A DNA stretch of 48,888 nucleotides from the NCBI GenBank assembly GCA_946480915.1, contig CAMLLO010000033.1:1-48888 (forward strand). Direction: 5' to 3'. Source of the DNA: an uncultured Sphingobacteriaceae bacterium. GTDB taxonomy: Bacteria; Bacteroidota; Bacteroidia; Sphingobacteriales; Sphingobacteriaceae. A model generated the notes under the pieces. The model was not told where the DNA came from. It did not search any database and was given only the letters and a program-made list of their open reading frames with translations. Both the position numbers and the translations under genes were made by a program. Positions 27,972 through 36,453 of this stretch are shown piece by piece. Positions within the stretch are counted from its first letter, which is position 1. Each line of letters starts with the position of its first letter.

Positions 27972-28433
27972 TTAAATTTCAGTGGGTTCCCCTTTCGCCA
28001 TTCTCTCTTTAATAGCATCTTCATTTGCAATCATATCGGCTAAGGTAGTTTCGGTGAGAATTTTCAAGGTTGCATCCCGCACGTCTTTCATTACGTGGCG
28101 AATGCCGCAATAAGTTTCATCTATGCATTCTTCGCAGCGCTCGTAAAAATTCAAGCTAACACAGGGAAGCAAAGCTATTGGCCCGTCAATTACCCGTATG
28201 ATGGCCGCCAGAACTATTTCCTCTGCCTTTTTCATCAGGTAATAACCACCTCCTGCGCCTTTTTTGCTACCAAGAAAACCACTGCGTTTCAACTCCAATA
28301 AAATAGCTTCCAGGAATTTCTTAGGCAATTGTTCTTTAGCCGCTATTTCGGAAATTAGCATCGGCTTATTTTCCTTGTTTCTCGCGAGCGCCATTAAGGC
28401 TTTTACTGCGTATTTTGTTTTTTTAGTAAGCAA
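27972..28433 (-). CDS. Rrf2-family transcriptional regulator
   Basis: 153 residues from a TTG start at 28433; an in-frame stop (TAG, 28440-28442) lies three codons upstream and the next Met would remove the first helix, so TTG is required. The winged-helix domain has LTKKTKYAVKALMALARN, ISEIAAKEQLPKKFLEAILL (recognition helix) and GAGGGYYLMK (wing). Four Cys lie in the effector region: Cys91, Cys100, Cys103 and Cys109, with His113 nearby, in the area where IscR and NsrR bind Fe-S clusters; the spacing is not identical. The next genes upstream make siroheme and sulfite reductase, so a role in sulfur or cysteine control is likely. Confidence 0.87.
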   Translation of the reverse strand: MLTKKTKYAVKALMALARNKENKPMLISEIAAKEQLPKKFLEAILLELKRSGFLGSKKGAGGGYYLMKKAEEIVLAAIIRVIDGPIALLPCVSLNFYERCEECIDETYCGIRHVMKDVRDATLKILTETTLADMIANEDAIKERMAKGEPTEI

Positions 28434-28439
28434 GGTTGT

Positions 28440-28456
28440 CTATAGAGTTAGTATAG
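28440..28456 (-). promoter_or_regulatory. Candidate operator before the Rrf2 gene
   Basis: On the minus strand the site reads CTATACTAACTCTATAG, with inverted arms CTATA/TATAG and a 7-nt centre. It lies between the -7 candidate and the start codon, 6 bp from the TTG. A related sequence lies 3 bp before the sulfite reductase start (12 of 17 positions equal). The position suits repression by the Rrf2 protein; that assignment is inference. Confidence 0.4.
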
Positions 28457-28464
28457 CAAAGATA
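28457..28464 (-). promoter_or_regulatory. Candidate -7 box of the Rrf2 gene
   Basis: The minus strand reads TATCTTTGC, a full match to the Bacteroidetes TAnnTTTG element, 23 bp before the TTG start. The -33 TTG is not at the usual distance. If used, Rrf2 would have its own promoter inside the sulfur gene group. Confidence 0.45.
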
Positions 28465-28474
28465 GGATTTCAAC

Positions 28475-29206
28475 TTAGATATCGAGTATGATCGGGATCA
28501 GCAAATATCCCAAAATCATAAAGCCTACTGCCGCCATGAAATATAGCAAGTAGTTTACCGGTTTCTTTTCAATTTGCGGTTTTTCGGTATTTGATGCCAG
28601 CACCGAAGTTATATCGTTAAGCTGACGAACTTTATCTGAAAAATCTCCGCGCAACTTTTTGCGGATACTTTCCATGTTGTCCAAAACCTTATCCATCTCT
28701 TCGGGAAAAGCTTCATTAAGCACTTCTTTCACCCTTTTTGCTATAGTAGGAGATTTTCCGTTGGTTGATATTGCCATCTTTAAATTCCCTTTTTGAACTA
28801 CAGAGCTTAGGTAGAAGTCGCAGAGTTCAGGTTTGTCGGCAACATTGGTTAGCACTCGTTTAACATTACAGACAGCATGAATTTGCGAGCTGATCTCTCT
28901 GTCATTGATGGCAATAATTGCCAGATCGATTCCTTCCAGGTCAGTTGCCTCAAAAGCACGTTCGTGATAAGGGATCTTATATTTATCAATGAATGCTCTT
29001 ACATCAGGATTAATTTCCGAAGCAACAATCCGGATATTAGCCTGGGGACTGTTATTATAAACAGCTGTTAGCTTTTCAGCTGCTACGTAGCCGCCCCCTA
29101 CCAATAATGTGCTAACTTTTTCCAGTTTAAAAAAAACCGGAAAAAGTGTGTTTTGCTCTTTAGAGATATTACTGTCTGACTGATTTTCAGAAACAAATCC
29201 TGACAT
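28475..29206 (-). CDS. Siroheme synthase N-domain protein (precorrin-2 dehydrogenase/ferrochelatase type)
   Basis: 243 residues. The start of the domain, NTLFPVFFKLEKVSTLLVGG then GYVAAEKL, is the NAD-binding region of CysG-N/Met8-type enzymes, followed by VASEIN, LAIIAINDREI and NVADKPELCDFYLSSVV. These enzymes oxidise precorrin-2 to sirohydrochlorin and may insert iron, giving the siroheme needed by sulfite reductase. The methyltransferase half of CysG is absent. Unusually, a C-terminal linker and a single membrane anchor follow (YLLYFMAAVGFMILGYLLIP, about 219-238). It lies 2 bp after the sulfite reductase gene, in the same operon. Confidence 0.88.
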   Translation of the reverse strand: MSGFVSENQSDSNISKEQNTLFPVFFKLEKVSTLLVGGGYVAAEKLTAVYNNSPQANIRIVASEINPDVRAFIDKYKIPYHERAFEATDLEGIDLAIIAINDREISSQIHAVCNVKRVLTNVADKPELCDFYLSSVVQKGNLKMAISTNGKSPTIAKRVKEVLNEAFPEEMDKVLDNMESIRKKLRGDFSDKVRQLNDITSVLASNTEKPQIEKKPVNYLLYFMAAVGFMILGYLLIPIILDI

Positions 29207-29208
29207 TT

Positions 29209-31323
29209 TTAAGCCTGCGCTTCCTGATTTTGCAATTGAGTGTCACGATATTCTGTCAATTGCTGATTAAATATCTTTGATTGATTGATGTAATACTCAG
29301 CAAACTCCTTGCTTGGCTCTTGAGTGTTTAATTGATAAACCAGCTCTTGAAAACCTACATCTAATTTAACTTTGCCAGAGCTAACAAAAAACTCATCAAA
29401 ATCTTTGATAATTCCAGCCTGAGTATTGGTTTTTTTATCTTCAGAAACCAGTAAAGCTTTCGCAGAATTGATAAAGCCTGTGTAAGCGTAATAGATTGCA
29501 TCAGAATATTCTCCTGCGGCGAAAGATTCATCAGCTCTTTGAATTTTTTCTTCCGCTTCTACTAGTAACACGGCAATTAAATCAATCATTACACTGGCAC
29601 ACTCGCCGACACCAATCGCTGGTTTGTAAGCTTCGCTTTGTTCCCAGTCAATGAAATCATCTTCAGTTATTCCATCATGTTTGGAAAGTGGGCTCAATAA
29701 ATCGTAGAAATATATTTTACCCTTTCTGTTATAATATTGATTAAAAAGCTCGCCTTCTAAAGCATTTTCGTGGTAATCATTTAACACATCTCTCAACACC
29801 TGCGGACCGCGTTTACTAGGTACCTTAACTATTTTCTCTGAAGCAACTCCGGTACCATTGCCGGTAGGGCCTCCACCCAATAATACCTGAAGTGCAGGGG
29901 CAACTAAAGGTCCAACCTTCATACTTGAGCCATGAAATCCGATAGCAGTCATAGAATGCTGACCGCAAGCGTTTATACAACCACTGATTTTAATGGTTAT
30001 ATCTTTATTGTAAATCAGGTCAGGATATTCTTCCTGAATTACTCTTTCAAGCTCGCGGGTAATACCTGTGCTGTTTGAGATTCCTAAATTACAAGTGTCT
30101 GTTCCGGGGCAAGAGGTAATATCGGCCACACTCTCAAATCCGGGTGTTGCCAGTCCTAATTCATTTAATTTTTCGAACAGGTATGGAAGGCTCTCTTCTT
30201 TAACAAAACGAAGAAGCATTCCCTGATTTTGGGTTAAACGAACATCATCAGAAGCTGTTTCCTGAATTATAGCAATCAATTTACGTGCGATTGGCGTTTT
30301 AATATCTCCGTTTTGGATTCTTAAGCCAACCGATACATATCCCGCCTGTTTCTGCGGGTATATATTAGTTTTTAACCACTGTTCATATTTAAGTGGGTCG
30401 GTAATTTCAATAACCGGGACTGTGCCTGTTGGTAATACAGGAGTGGTATTAACAGTTCTATCTATTTTATAAACCTTGCTTTTTAACGCAAGTCGTTCTT
30501 TATCTGCAAGTTCTAACAATGCTTCGCGGCCTATGTCCTGAAGCAAATATTTCATACGTGCTTTCATACGTTTAGCACGCTCGCCAAAACGGTCGAAAAC
30601 CCGTATAATCGACTCCGCAAAAGGAATGATATAATCTTCGTGGATAAATTCTGACGCTAATTCTGCAACATGAGGCTGAGATCCTAATCCGCCGCCAAAC
30701 ACCACCTTGAAACCGCGAACTTCTTCGCCATTCTCAATTTTCACTTTAGGCGTGAAACCCAGATCATGCATAAATGAGTATGCAGTATCCTTTTCGGACG
30801 ATGAAAACGCAATTTTGAACTTACGCCCCATATCCTGACAAATAGGATTCCTTAATAGATATTGAAAAAAAGCATGCGCATATGGAGTAACATCAAAGGG
30901 CTCATCCGGATCTACACCCGCCATTGCAGATCCGGTTACATTTCTTACCGTATTTCCACAGGCTTCTCTAAGAGTAATAGAATCTTTTTCTAATTCTGAC
31001 CAAAGCTCGGGAGTGCGTTCGAGGCTAACAAAGTGTATTTGAATATCCTGACGGGTAGTGATGTGAAGATTACCGGTAGCATAGTTATCAGAAACGTCAG
31101 AAATGCGTTCCAGCTGTTTTGTAGTTACACGACCATATGGAAGCTTAATGCGCACCATTTGAACTCCAGGCTGACGCTGACCATAGATACCGCGGGCTAA
31201 TCGTAAACTTCTGAATTTTTCTTCGTGAAGTGATCCATCGCGGAACATCCGAATTTTTTTGTCCAACTCAATTATATCTTTTTCTACAATCGGATTTTCT
31301 AATTCAGTCCTGAAACTTTGCAT
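29209..31323 (-). CDS. Siroheme-dependent sulfite reductase with HEPN-like C-terminal extension
   Basis: 704 residues. The first 540 or so are a nitrite/sulfite reductase hemoprotein with two ferredoxin-like halves. The [4Fe-4S]-siroheme ligands are Cys405 and Cys411 (SCPGTDTCNLG) and Cys449 and Cys453 (SGCINACGQH). TRQDIQIHF and GNTVRNVTGS are the expected siroheme and sulfite binding areas. It reduces sulfite to sulfide; nitrite cannot be fully excluded, but the Rrf2 and siroheme neighbours favour sulfur assimilation. The last 160 residues (about 545-704) are extra: GEYSDAIYYAYTGFINSAKA resembles a HEPN-type helical domain. The canonical HEPN RNase Rx4-6H motif is not evident. Confidence 0.88.
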   Translation of the reverse strand: MQSFRTELENPIVEKDIIELDKKIRMFRDGSLHEEKFRSLRLARGIYGQRQPGVQMVRIKLPYGRVTTKQLERISDVSDNYATGNLHITTRQDIQIHFVSLERTPELWSELEKDSITLREACGNTVRNVTGSAMAGVDPDEPFDVTPYAHAFFQYLLRNPICQDMGRKFKIAFSSSEKDTAYSFMHDLGFTPKVKIENGEEVRGFKVVFGGGLGSQPHVAELASEFIHEDYIIPFAESIIRVFDRFGERAKRMKARMKYLLQDIGREALLELADKERLALKSKVYKIDRTVNTTPVLPTGTVPVIEITDPLKYEQWLKTNIYPQKQAGYVSVGLRIQNGDIKTPIARKLIAIIQETASDDVRLTQNQGMLLRFVKEESLPYLFEKLNELGLATPGFESVADITSCPGTDTCNLGISNSTGITRELERVIQEEYPDLIYNKDITIKISGCINACGQHSMTAIGFHGSSMKVGPLVAPALQVLLGGGPTGNGTGVASEKIVKVPSKRGPQVLRDVLNDYHENALEGELFNQYYNRKGKIYFYDLLSPLSKHDGITEDDFIDWEQSEAYKPAIGVGECASVMIDLIAVLLVEAEEKIQRADESFAAGEYSDAIYYAYTGFINSAKALLVSEDKKTNTQAGIIKDFDEFFVSSGKVKLDVGFQELVYQLNTQEPSKEFAEYYINQSKIFNQQLTEYRDTQLQNQEAQA

Positions 31324-31326
31324 TTC

Positions 31327-31343
31327 CTATAGATTTAATAGTT
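31327..31343 (-). promoter_or_regulatory. Candidate operator before sulfite reductase
   Basis: On the minus strand AACTATTAAATCTATAG lies 3 bp before the ATG. It shares 12 of 17 positions with the site before the Rrf2 gene, including the whole TCTATAG end and nearly the same distance to the start codon. It may be bound by the Rrf2 regulator; alternatively TATAG-rich sequence close to starts may be a translation signal in this genome. Confidence 0.35.
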
Positions 31344-31574
31344 TAATTTGCAATATTACGCAAAAAGCATTTTTTATGAAAATTTAAGTTCCATCGGGAT
31401 GTCAGATTGTTGTAATCTGTGAGAGACCTGAATAGTTTTCGTACGACTTTATTCTGAATTAAATTGCATGTTAAATTGTAAACGATACTAATGTGACCCG
31501 GTTTAACAGAAAAATGTGCTTTATGTGCGTTTTTATTCCTTTTTTGCATACCTCGCATCCTAAATAATAATGAT

Positions 31575-32537
31575 ATGCCAGAAATAAACATTCCCCGACT
31601 CGACTTAAACAATTTTCTGGGAGGAACACCTCAACAAAAGAAAAAATTCTCCGACGATTTAGGTAACGCCTTTACCGATACAGGCTTTGTAACTATTGCC
31701 AACCACGGGCTGCCACCATCGTTACTAGAACAATTGTATGCAGAGGTTAAAAAGTTCTTTGATCTTCCTGAAAGTGTAAAAAGAAAATATGAAGATCCGG
31801 CACTGGCAGGACAGCGAGGTTATACCAGTAAAGGAAAAGAGAAAGCAAAGGATTCTAAAACGCCCGACTTAAAAGAATTCTGGCAACGAGGACAGGTGGT
31901 GACCGACGGGGATAAAGTGAAAGAGGAGTATCCTGATAACATTCTCGTAGAGGAGTTGCCTGAATTCAATAAAATCACAGGTGAAGTTTTCCAAAAACTT
32001 GAACTTGCCGGAAAAAATTTAATGGCGGCAATTGCTCTCTACCTGGGTTTGGATGAAAACTATTTCTCCGATAAAATCCATAACGGGAATTCAATTTTGC
32101 GGGGCATTCATTATTTCCCCATTGCAGATCCTGACTCTCTTCCAGCCGGAGCTGTGAGAGCAGGCGCACACGAGGATATTAATTTAATAACCTTATTGAT
32201 TGGGGCAAGTGCTGATGGTTTAGAGGTGCGTACTGTTAAGGGTGATTGGTTTCCGGTAAAAGCACAAGGCGAAGACATTGTTGTAAATGTTGGCGATATG
32301 CTGCAGCGCTTGACCAATAATAAATTGAAGTCTACCACGCATAGGGTAATAAATCCACCTGGAGAGTTGATGACGAATTCGAGATATTCTGTCCCCTTCT
32401 TTTTACATCCCAGATCGTCGGTAGATTTAAGCTGTTTAGATTGTTGTATTGATGAGCAGCATCAAAAAGCTTACCCCGATATTACTGCAGGTGAATATTT
32501 GGATGAACGATTAAAGGAGATTGGATTAAAAATGTAG
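31575..32537 (+). CDS. 2-oxoglutarate/Fe(II) dioxygenase, isopenicillin-N-synthase family
   Basis: 320 residues. The N-terminal region IPRLDLNNFL...TGFVTIANHGLPPSLL is the DIOX_N domain. The iron ligands are His199-x-Asp201 (AHEDINLITLL) and His256 (STTHRVINPP); Arg270-x-Ser272 (RYSVPFFLHP) binds 2-oxoglutarate. The substrate is unknown; family members in bacteria act on small molecules, and an ethylene-forming or deacetoxycephalosporin-like role cannot be claimed. It stands alone, divergent from sulfite reductase across 251 bp, so a shared control region is possible. Confidence 0.88.
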   Translation: MPEINIPRLDLNNFLGGTPQQKKKFSDDLGNAFTDTGFVTIANHGLPPSLLEQLYAEVKKFFDLPESVKRKYEDPALAGQRGYTSKGKEKAKDSKTPDLKEFWQRGQVVTDGDKVKEEYPDNILVEELPEFNKITGEVFQKLELAGKNLMAAIALYLGLDENYFSDKIHNGNSILRGIHYFPIADPDSLPAGAVRAGAHEDINLITLLIGASADGLEVRTVKGDWFPVKAQGEDIVVNVGDMLQRLTNNKLKSTTHRVINPPGELMTNSRYSVPFFLHPRSSVDLSCLDCCIDEQHQKAYPDITAGEYLDERLKEIGLKM

Positions 32538-32565
32538 ATCCGAAATTCTAGAATGAAACCCCTTC

Positions 32566-33048
32566 CTAGCTTTGCATCTCAGTTTTTATGGCTTCTTCAA
32601 ACTCATCCTGATGCTGTGTCCCGATAATGTATTCCAGCCCGTCGCGGTCGGTAAGACTGAGTGCATCTTTACCGCCTGCATAAAATCTTATCTTTCCTTT
32701 CTGATGAAGATTATAAACCGGATTATTTATTAAAAAAGCACTGTAAGGTTTCTTTTCAACTTTAACAATACTGTTTAAGTCAATCTTAACCAGCTTGGTG
32801 GTCCACAAGCCATCAAGAACTACACTTTTATTCTTAACTGTAGTTCGGTAATGCACCATGAACAGCATAAATATGGAAACAATAAGAATTGAGAAACCTA
32901 CAATTAAGAATAATTCACCGTTTCGGTCGCGGTTTTCGGTTACAAAATAAGCCACAAACGCGAAGATGATCATCACCACACGAATACTAATGCGGTTAAA
33001 ATCTCTTCCCAGGTATTGTTTTTCAGTAAAAGTGGCCTTATCTGTCAT
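32566..33048 (-). CDS. Unknown membrane protein with PH-like C-terminal part
   Basis: 160 residues. Two membrane segments lie at about 22-37 and 45-67 (ELFLIVGFSILIVSIFMLFM). They are followed by a soluble part rich in beta-strands (VVLDGLWTTKLVKIDLNSIV onward) in which a bacterial PH-like fold is possible. No family is certain. The start overlaps the 3' end of tilS by 11 bp, so it is translated with tilS, but no functional link is known. Confidence 0.65.
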   Translation of the reverse strand: MTDKATFTEKQYLGRDFNRISIRVVMIIFAFVAYFVTENRDRNGELFLIVGFSILIVSIFMLFMVHYRTTVKNKSVVLDGLWTTKLVKIDLNSIVKVEKKPYSAFLINNPVYNLHQKGKIRFYAGGKDALSLTDRDGLEYIIGTQHQDEFEEAIKTEMQS

Positions 33049-34387
33049 TGTTATTTTTGATTTCGAATATAATAACTTTTTTTGTCTGCTCTGTTACCTT
33101 ATAACGATCGTCCGAACGGTAACCTGCAATCCACAAGACATCGCCATTGCCGTTTTCTAAAATAGCAACGCTGTTTTTTGCATTAAGCGGTATTTTCTTT
33201 TCGGTAAAGAAATCACTTAATTTCTTCTTCCCCTTCATCCCGAATGGATAAAAATAGTCCCCTTTATTCCAATGACGCAATTTTAGAGGAAATTGTAACA
33301 ATGTTTCATCAAAAAACGCAAAAGAGTTGTCGCGGACGATCTTAAAATCCTCTACACCAACCGATTTTATCTTAACGTCTACCTGCTCCCATTTAGCATT
33401 ATCTATCCCTTTAAATACTAAGGTGGGCAAAGGATCGGCCGTCGATTTAGAACTAAGAATTAAAGTCATCCTATCCAATACCAAGACGTGCGTAGTGGAT
33501 TCAAATACTTTCCCGGGCTGTCCGCCCCACGACCTAACCAGATCTTCCAACACAGCTTCTGAAAAACTATAGGGTTTAAACAATTCGTAAAGAAGTAAAC
33601 TCCTGGGCTGTATCTTTTTAAGATCTTCAAGCTTAATATGGACATCCCCGGAAGGAAGAACTTTAAAGATTTCCTTTCGTAACATCTCAGTTTGGATATT
33701 TAGAAAATCCTCCAATTCTTTAAACCGTCGGCTGTTGGCTTCGAAGGTCTCTTCCAGGTGTGGATTTATTTCTTTTAACTTCGGAATTACGTCGATTCTT
33801 AATTTATTGCGGGCATATTTTGTCGAGTTATTTGAACTATCCTCGCGGTATGGCAATTTATTTTCAACAATTAAGGCGTCGATCTCTTCTCTTTTCAAAA
33901 ACAACAAGGGCCTGATCAGCTTTCCTCTTTTGGGCAGAATGCCATGTAGGCCTGCAATCCCAGTTCCGCGAACCAAATTTAATAACACAGTTTCTATGGT
34001 GTCGCTTTGATGATGCGCGAGTGCAATATAGTCAAAGGCGTAATCCCTTCGGATCTGTTCAAACCAATCGTATCGTAACTGGCGGGCTGCCATCTGAACG
34101 GATATTTTATGCTCCTCAACGAAAGCCCGGGTATTAAACGTGGTGTTAAAAAAAGGCGCATCAACCTGCTGGGCAAGATGGCGTGTAAAGGCCTCATCGC
34201 TATCCGACTCACCGCCCCTAAGTTTAAAGTTACAATGTGCAATACCAAAGCTAAAATTGGCTTCGTTAAACAAATGGGTCATTAAAACAGAATCCTTTCC
34301 TCCGCTAACAGCAAGCAAAACTTTATCTGTCGGCTTAAATAGCTGGTTTAGCTCAACAAAAGACAGGAATCTGTTTAGAGGCAACAT
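33038..34387 (-). CDS. tilS: tRNA(Ile)-lysidine synthase TilS
   Basis: 449 residues. The PP-loop motif SGGKDS is at 28-33, then HCNFKLRGGESD and LAHHQSDTIETVLLNLVRGT, which are diagnostic for TilS. The C-terminal domain is present (KLRHWNKGDYFYPFGMKGKK). The enzyme adds lysine to C34 of the CAU anticodon so that the tRNA reads AUA. It is essential in nearly all bacteria. On the minus strand it overlaps the unknown membrane protein downstream by 11 bp. Confidence 0.95.
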   Translation of the reverse strand: MLPLNRFLSFVELNQLFKPTDKVLLAVSGGKDSVLMTHLFNEANFSFGIAHCNFKLRGGESDSDEAFTRHLAQQVDAPFFNTTFNTRAFVEEHKISVQMAARQLRYDWFEQIRRDYAFDYIALAHHQSDTIETVLLNLVRGTGIAGLHGILPKRGKLIRPLLFLKREEIDALIVENKLPYREDSSNNSTKYARNKLRIDVIPKLKEINPHLEETFEANSRRFKELEDFLNIQTEMLRKEIFKVLPSGDVHIKLEDLKKIQPRSLLLYELFKPYSFSEAVLEDLVRSWGGQPGKVFESTTHVLVLDRMTLILSSKSTADPLPTLVFKGIDNAKWEQVDVKIKSVGVEDFKIVRDNSFAFFDETLLQFPLKLRHWNKGDYFYPFGMKGKKKLSDFFTEKKIPLNAKNSVAILENGNGDVLWIAGYRSDDRYKVTEQTKKVIIFEIKNNNDR

Positions 34388-34470
34388 TTTTCAAAAATAT
34401 CTAAATATCTTGTATTTACTGTCTTAACATACTTTAACGCCGGGAGTATATATAGATGCTTTTAAAAAAC

Positions 34471-34478
34471 TAATTTTG
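34471..34478 (+). promoter_or_regulatory. Candidate -7 box directly before the OstA-like gene
   Basis: TAATTTTG matches TAnnTTTG and ends only 4 bp before the GTG start codon, so a transcript from it would be nearly or wholly leaderless. There is no good -33 TTG, so either this is chance or the true start codon lies further in. Confidence 0.3.
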
Positions 34479-34482
34479 CAGG

Positions 34483-36453
34483 GTGAGAAAAATATTCTTT
34501 CTTTTTGTTTTGATACTTTCTGTATTGCAAATCAATGCCCAAACGATGGTGCAGCTTTTGCAATCTCAATCCTTAACACCGGGTAAGCAGGGCTTGCGGG
34601 TTATAAAACCTGTATTTGCGCAGGAGGGTACAACGCTCTCAGCCGACAGTGCACATTTTAACAATGCAGCCAACGCTTTCGATGCTTTTGGAAACGTTGT
34701 AATTACGCAAAGCGATGGCACAATCGTCTATTCAGACCTCTTAAATTACAATGGAAATACCAAGCTGGCTTTATTAACAGGCAATGTACGTTTAGTAGAT
34801 AAACAAGCTACTTTAACTACTAATTATCTAACCTACAATTTGGGCACTAAAATAGGAACGTATATCGGTGGCGGGCAAGTGAGTAATCCACCTACCTTGA
34901 TAACCAGTAAAACCGGTTATTATTTCGGCACCACCAGCGACGCATATTTTAAACATGATGTAGTGGTAACCACTCCGGATGCGTTAATAAATACCGATAC
35001 TTTAAAATACAACTCCATCAGTAAGATCGCCTACTTTTATGGCCCGACAAATATCCTGAGTAAAAGCGACAAAACGAATCTCTATACCGAAAACGGCAGA
35101 TATGATACTCAGTCTGACCAGGCATGGTTTGGGAAGAAAAACCTGTACACAGATGGTAGTAAATCCCTAAAAGGAGACAGTTTATTTTATGATGGAAAAG
35201 CAGGGTTTGGGAAAGCCATACGAAACGTGACATTTGTAGATACCGAACAAAAAAGCACGCTGAAAGGAAACGTAGGCATTTACCGAAAAGCGGATGAAAG
35301 TGCCCTTATAACGGGCAATGCCTATGTCACCATGCTTGCCGAACAAGACTCAGCCAAAGTAGATACCATTTGGATGGCAGCGGACACTTTATTTACAAAG
35401 CTGTTTTTTTTAAGAGATGTAGTTCCGCTGAGCGGCGAGAAAATAAAATCGGACACCGAGGTTGTTGAAGAAGAAGCGGTTATTATTGAAGGCCAGGAAG
35501 CCGCGCCTTCTACCGTAATAGAAGGTCAGAAACCGGAAACAGAGCAAGCAAAAAATCCTCAGCTTTCAACTAAGCAGGACTCAACGATTGCTATTAAGCC
35601 TTTGCCCAAGCCCAAACGGCGTTTTTTCGGCTTGTTAAAACCTAAGAAGACTGATAAGAAAGAAGCCACGCAGACACCAAAAAAAGAAGTTTTACCATCT
35701 GTCCCAGATTCTTCCCGGAAAGTCACTTCAAAAGATAGTTTAAGTACTCTGAATGATTCATTAAAAGCGAAATCCAATATCAAGGTGCCATTGGACACAA
35801 CCAGGACCCGAATAATTCTTGCTTATCATAAGGTGAAGATTTTTAAATCGGATCTCCAGTCTAAATCCGATTCGGCATTTTACAGTTATTCGGATTCGAC
35901 TATACGTTGTTTTCAAAACCCCATTATTTGGACCCAGGGCTCGCAGCTTTCGGCAGATACAATCTTCCTTCAGTTAAAAAACAGAAAGCTGGACAATATG
36001 CAGCTCAAAAAAGATGGATTCATTGTAAGTACCGAAAGAGATTCTCTGAAGTTTAACCAGGTTAAAGGCAAAACAATGACGGGGCTCTTTAAAGATAGTA
36101 AGCTGTACAGAATGTTGGTCGATGGCAATGCCGAGAGTATTTATTATACCCTGGAAGATAGCGTCTATTCCGGGTTAAACCGGACGTTAAGCAGCAGAAT
36201 GCGGCTCGATTTCGCAAACAATAAATTAACGGATGTAATGCTCATACGAAAAGCCGAGGGAGACTATTTTCCCATCGAGAAAGCACCTAAAGAAAAAGAA
36301 ATGCTCGAAGGCTTTATTTGGAAGCCCAAAGAGCGGCCTGCTTCAAAAGATGAGATTATTGGCACTTCGACAAAAGGGAAGAAATCGGCGGCAATTCCTG
36401 CTAAAAAGCCAGCCGTCCCGGTAAAGAAAGCCACTCCGACTAAAGAGCGTTAG
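34483..36453 (+). CDS. OstA-like protein (LptA/LptD N-domain type) with basic insert
   Basis: 656 residues from GTG 34483, chosen because it gives a clean signal peptide (MRKIFFLFVLILSVLQINAQ). The repeated strands (ADSAHFNNAANAFDAFGNVV, LTTNYLTYNLGTKIGTYIGG) are the OstA-like beta-jellyroll found in LPS transport proteins LptA and LptD, so a periplasmic role in LPS transport is likely. A second strand-rich region follows at about 440-610. Between them, roughly 325-440, is a low-complexity charged insert with KPKRRFFGLLKPKKTDKKEA, and the C-terminus is again basic (KKPAVPVKKATPTKER). The stop overlaps the convergent rdgB stop by 4 bp (TTAG). Confidence 0.8.
   Translation: MRKIFFLFVLILSVLQINAQTMVQLLQSQSLTPGKQGLRVIKPVFAQEGTTLSADSAHFNNAANAFDAFGNVVITQSDGTIVYSDLLNYNGNTKLALLTGNVRLVDKQATLTTNYLTYNLGTKIGTYIGGGQVSNPPTLITSKTGYYFGTTSDAYFKHDVVVTTPDALINTDTLKYNSISKIAYFYGPTNILSKSDKTNLYTENGRYDTQSDQAWFGKKNLYTDGSKSLKGDSLFYDGKAGFGKAIRNVTFVDTEQKSTLKGNVGIYRKADESALITGNAYVTMLAEQDSAKVDTIWMAADTLFTKLFFLRDVVPLSGEKIKSDTEVVEEEAVIIEGQEAAPSTVIEGQKPETEQAKNPQLSTKQDSTIAIKPLPKPKRRFFGLLKPKKTDKKEATQTPKKEVLPSVPDSSRKVTSKDSLSTLNDSLKAKSNIKVPLDTTRTRIILAYHKVKIFKSDLQSKSDSAFYSYSDSTIRCFQNPIIWTQGSQLSADTIFLQLKNRKLDNMQLKKDGFIVSTERDSLKFNQVKGKTMTGLFKDSKLYRMLVDGNAESIYYTLEDSVYSGLNRTLSSRMRLDFANNKLTDVMLIRKAEGDYFPIEKAPKEKEMLEGFIWKPKERPASKDEIIGTSTKGKKSAAIPAKKPAVPVKKATPTKER

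Noticed and set aside
31343..31612. 89-codon minus-strand frame upstream of sulfite reductase
   Set aside because: It overlaps the start of the oxygenase gene and the probable promoter region and shows no family features.
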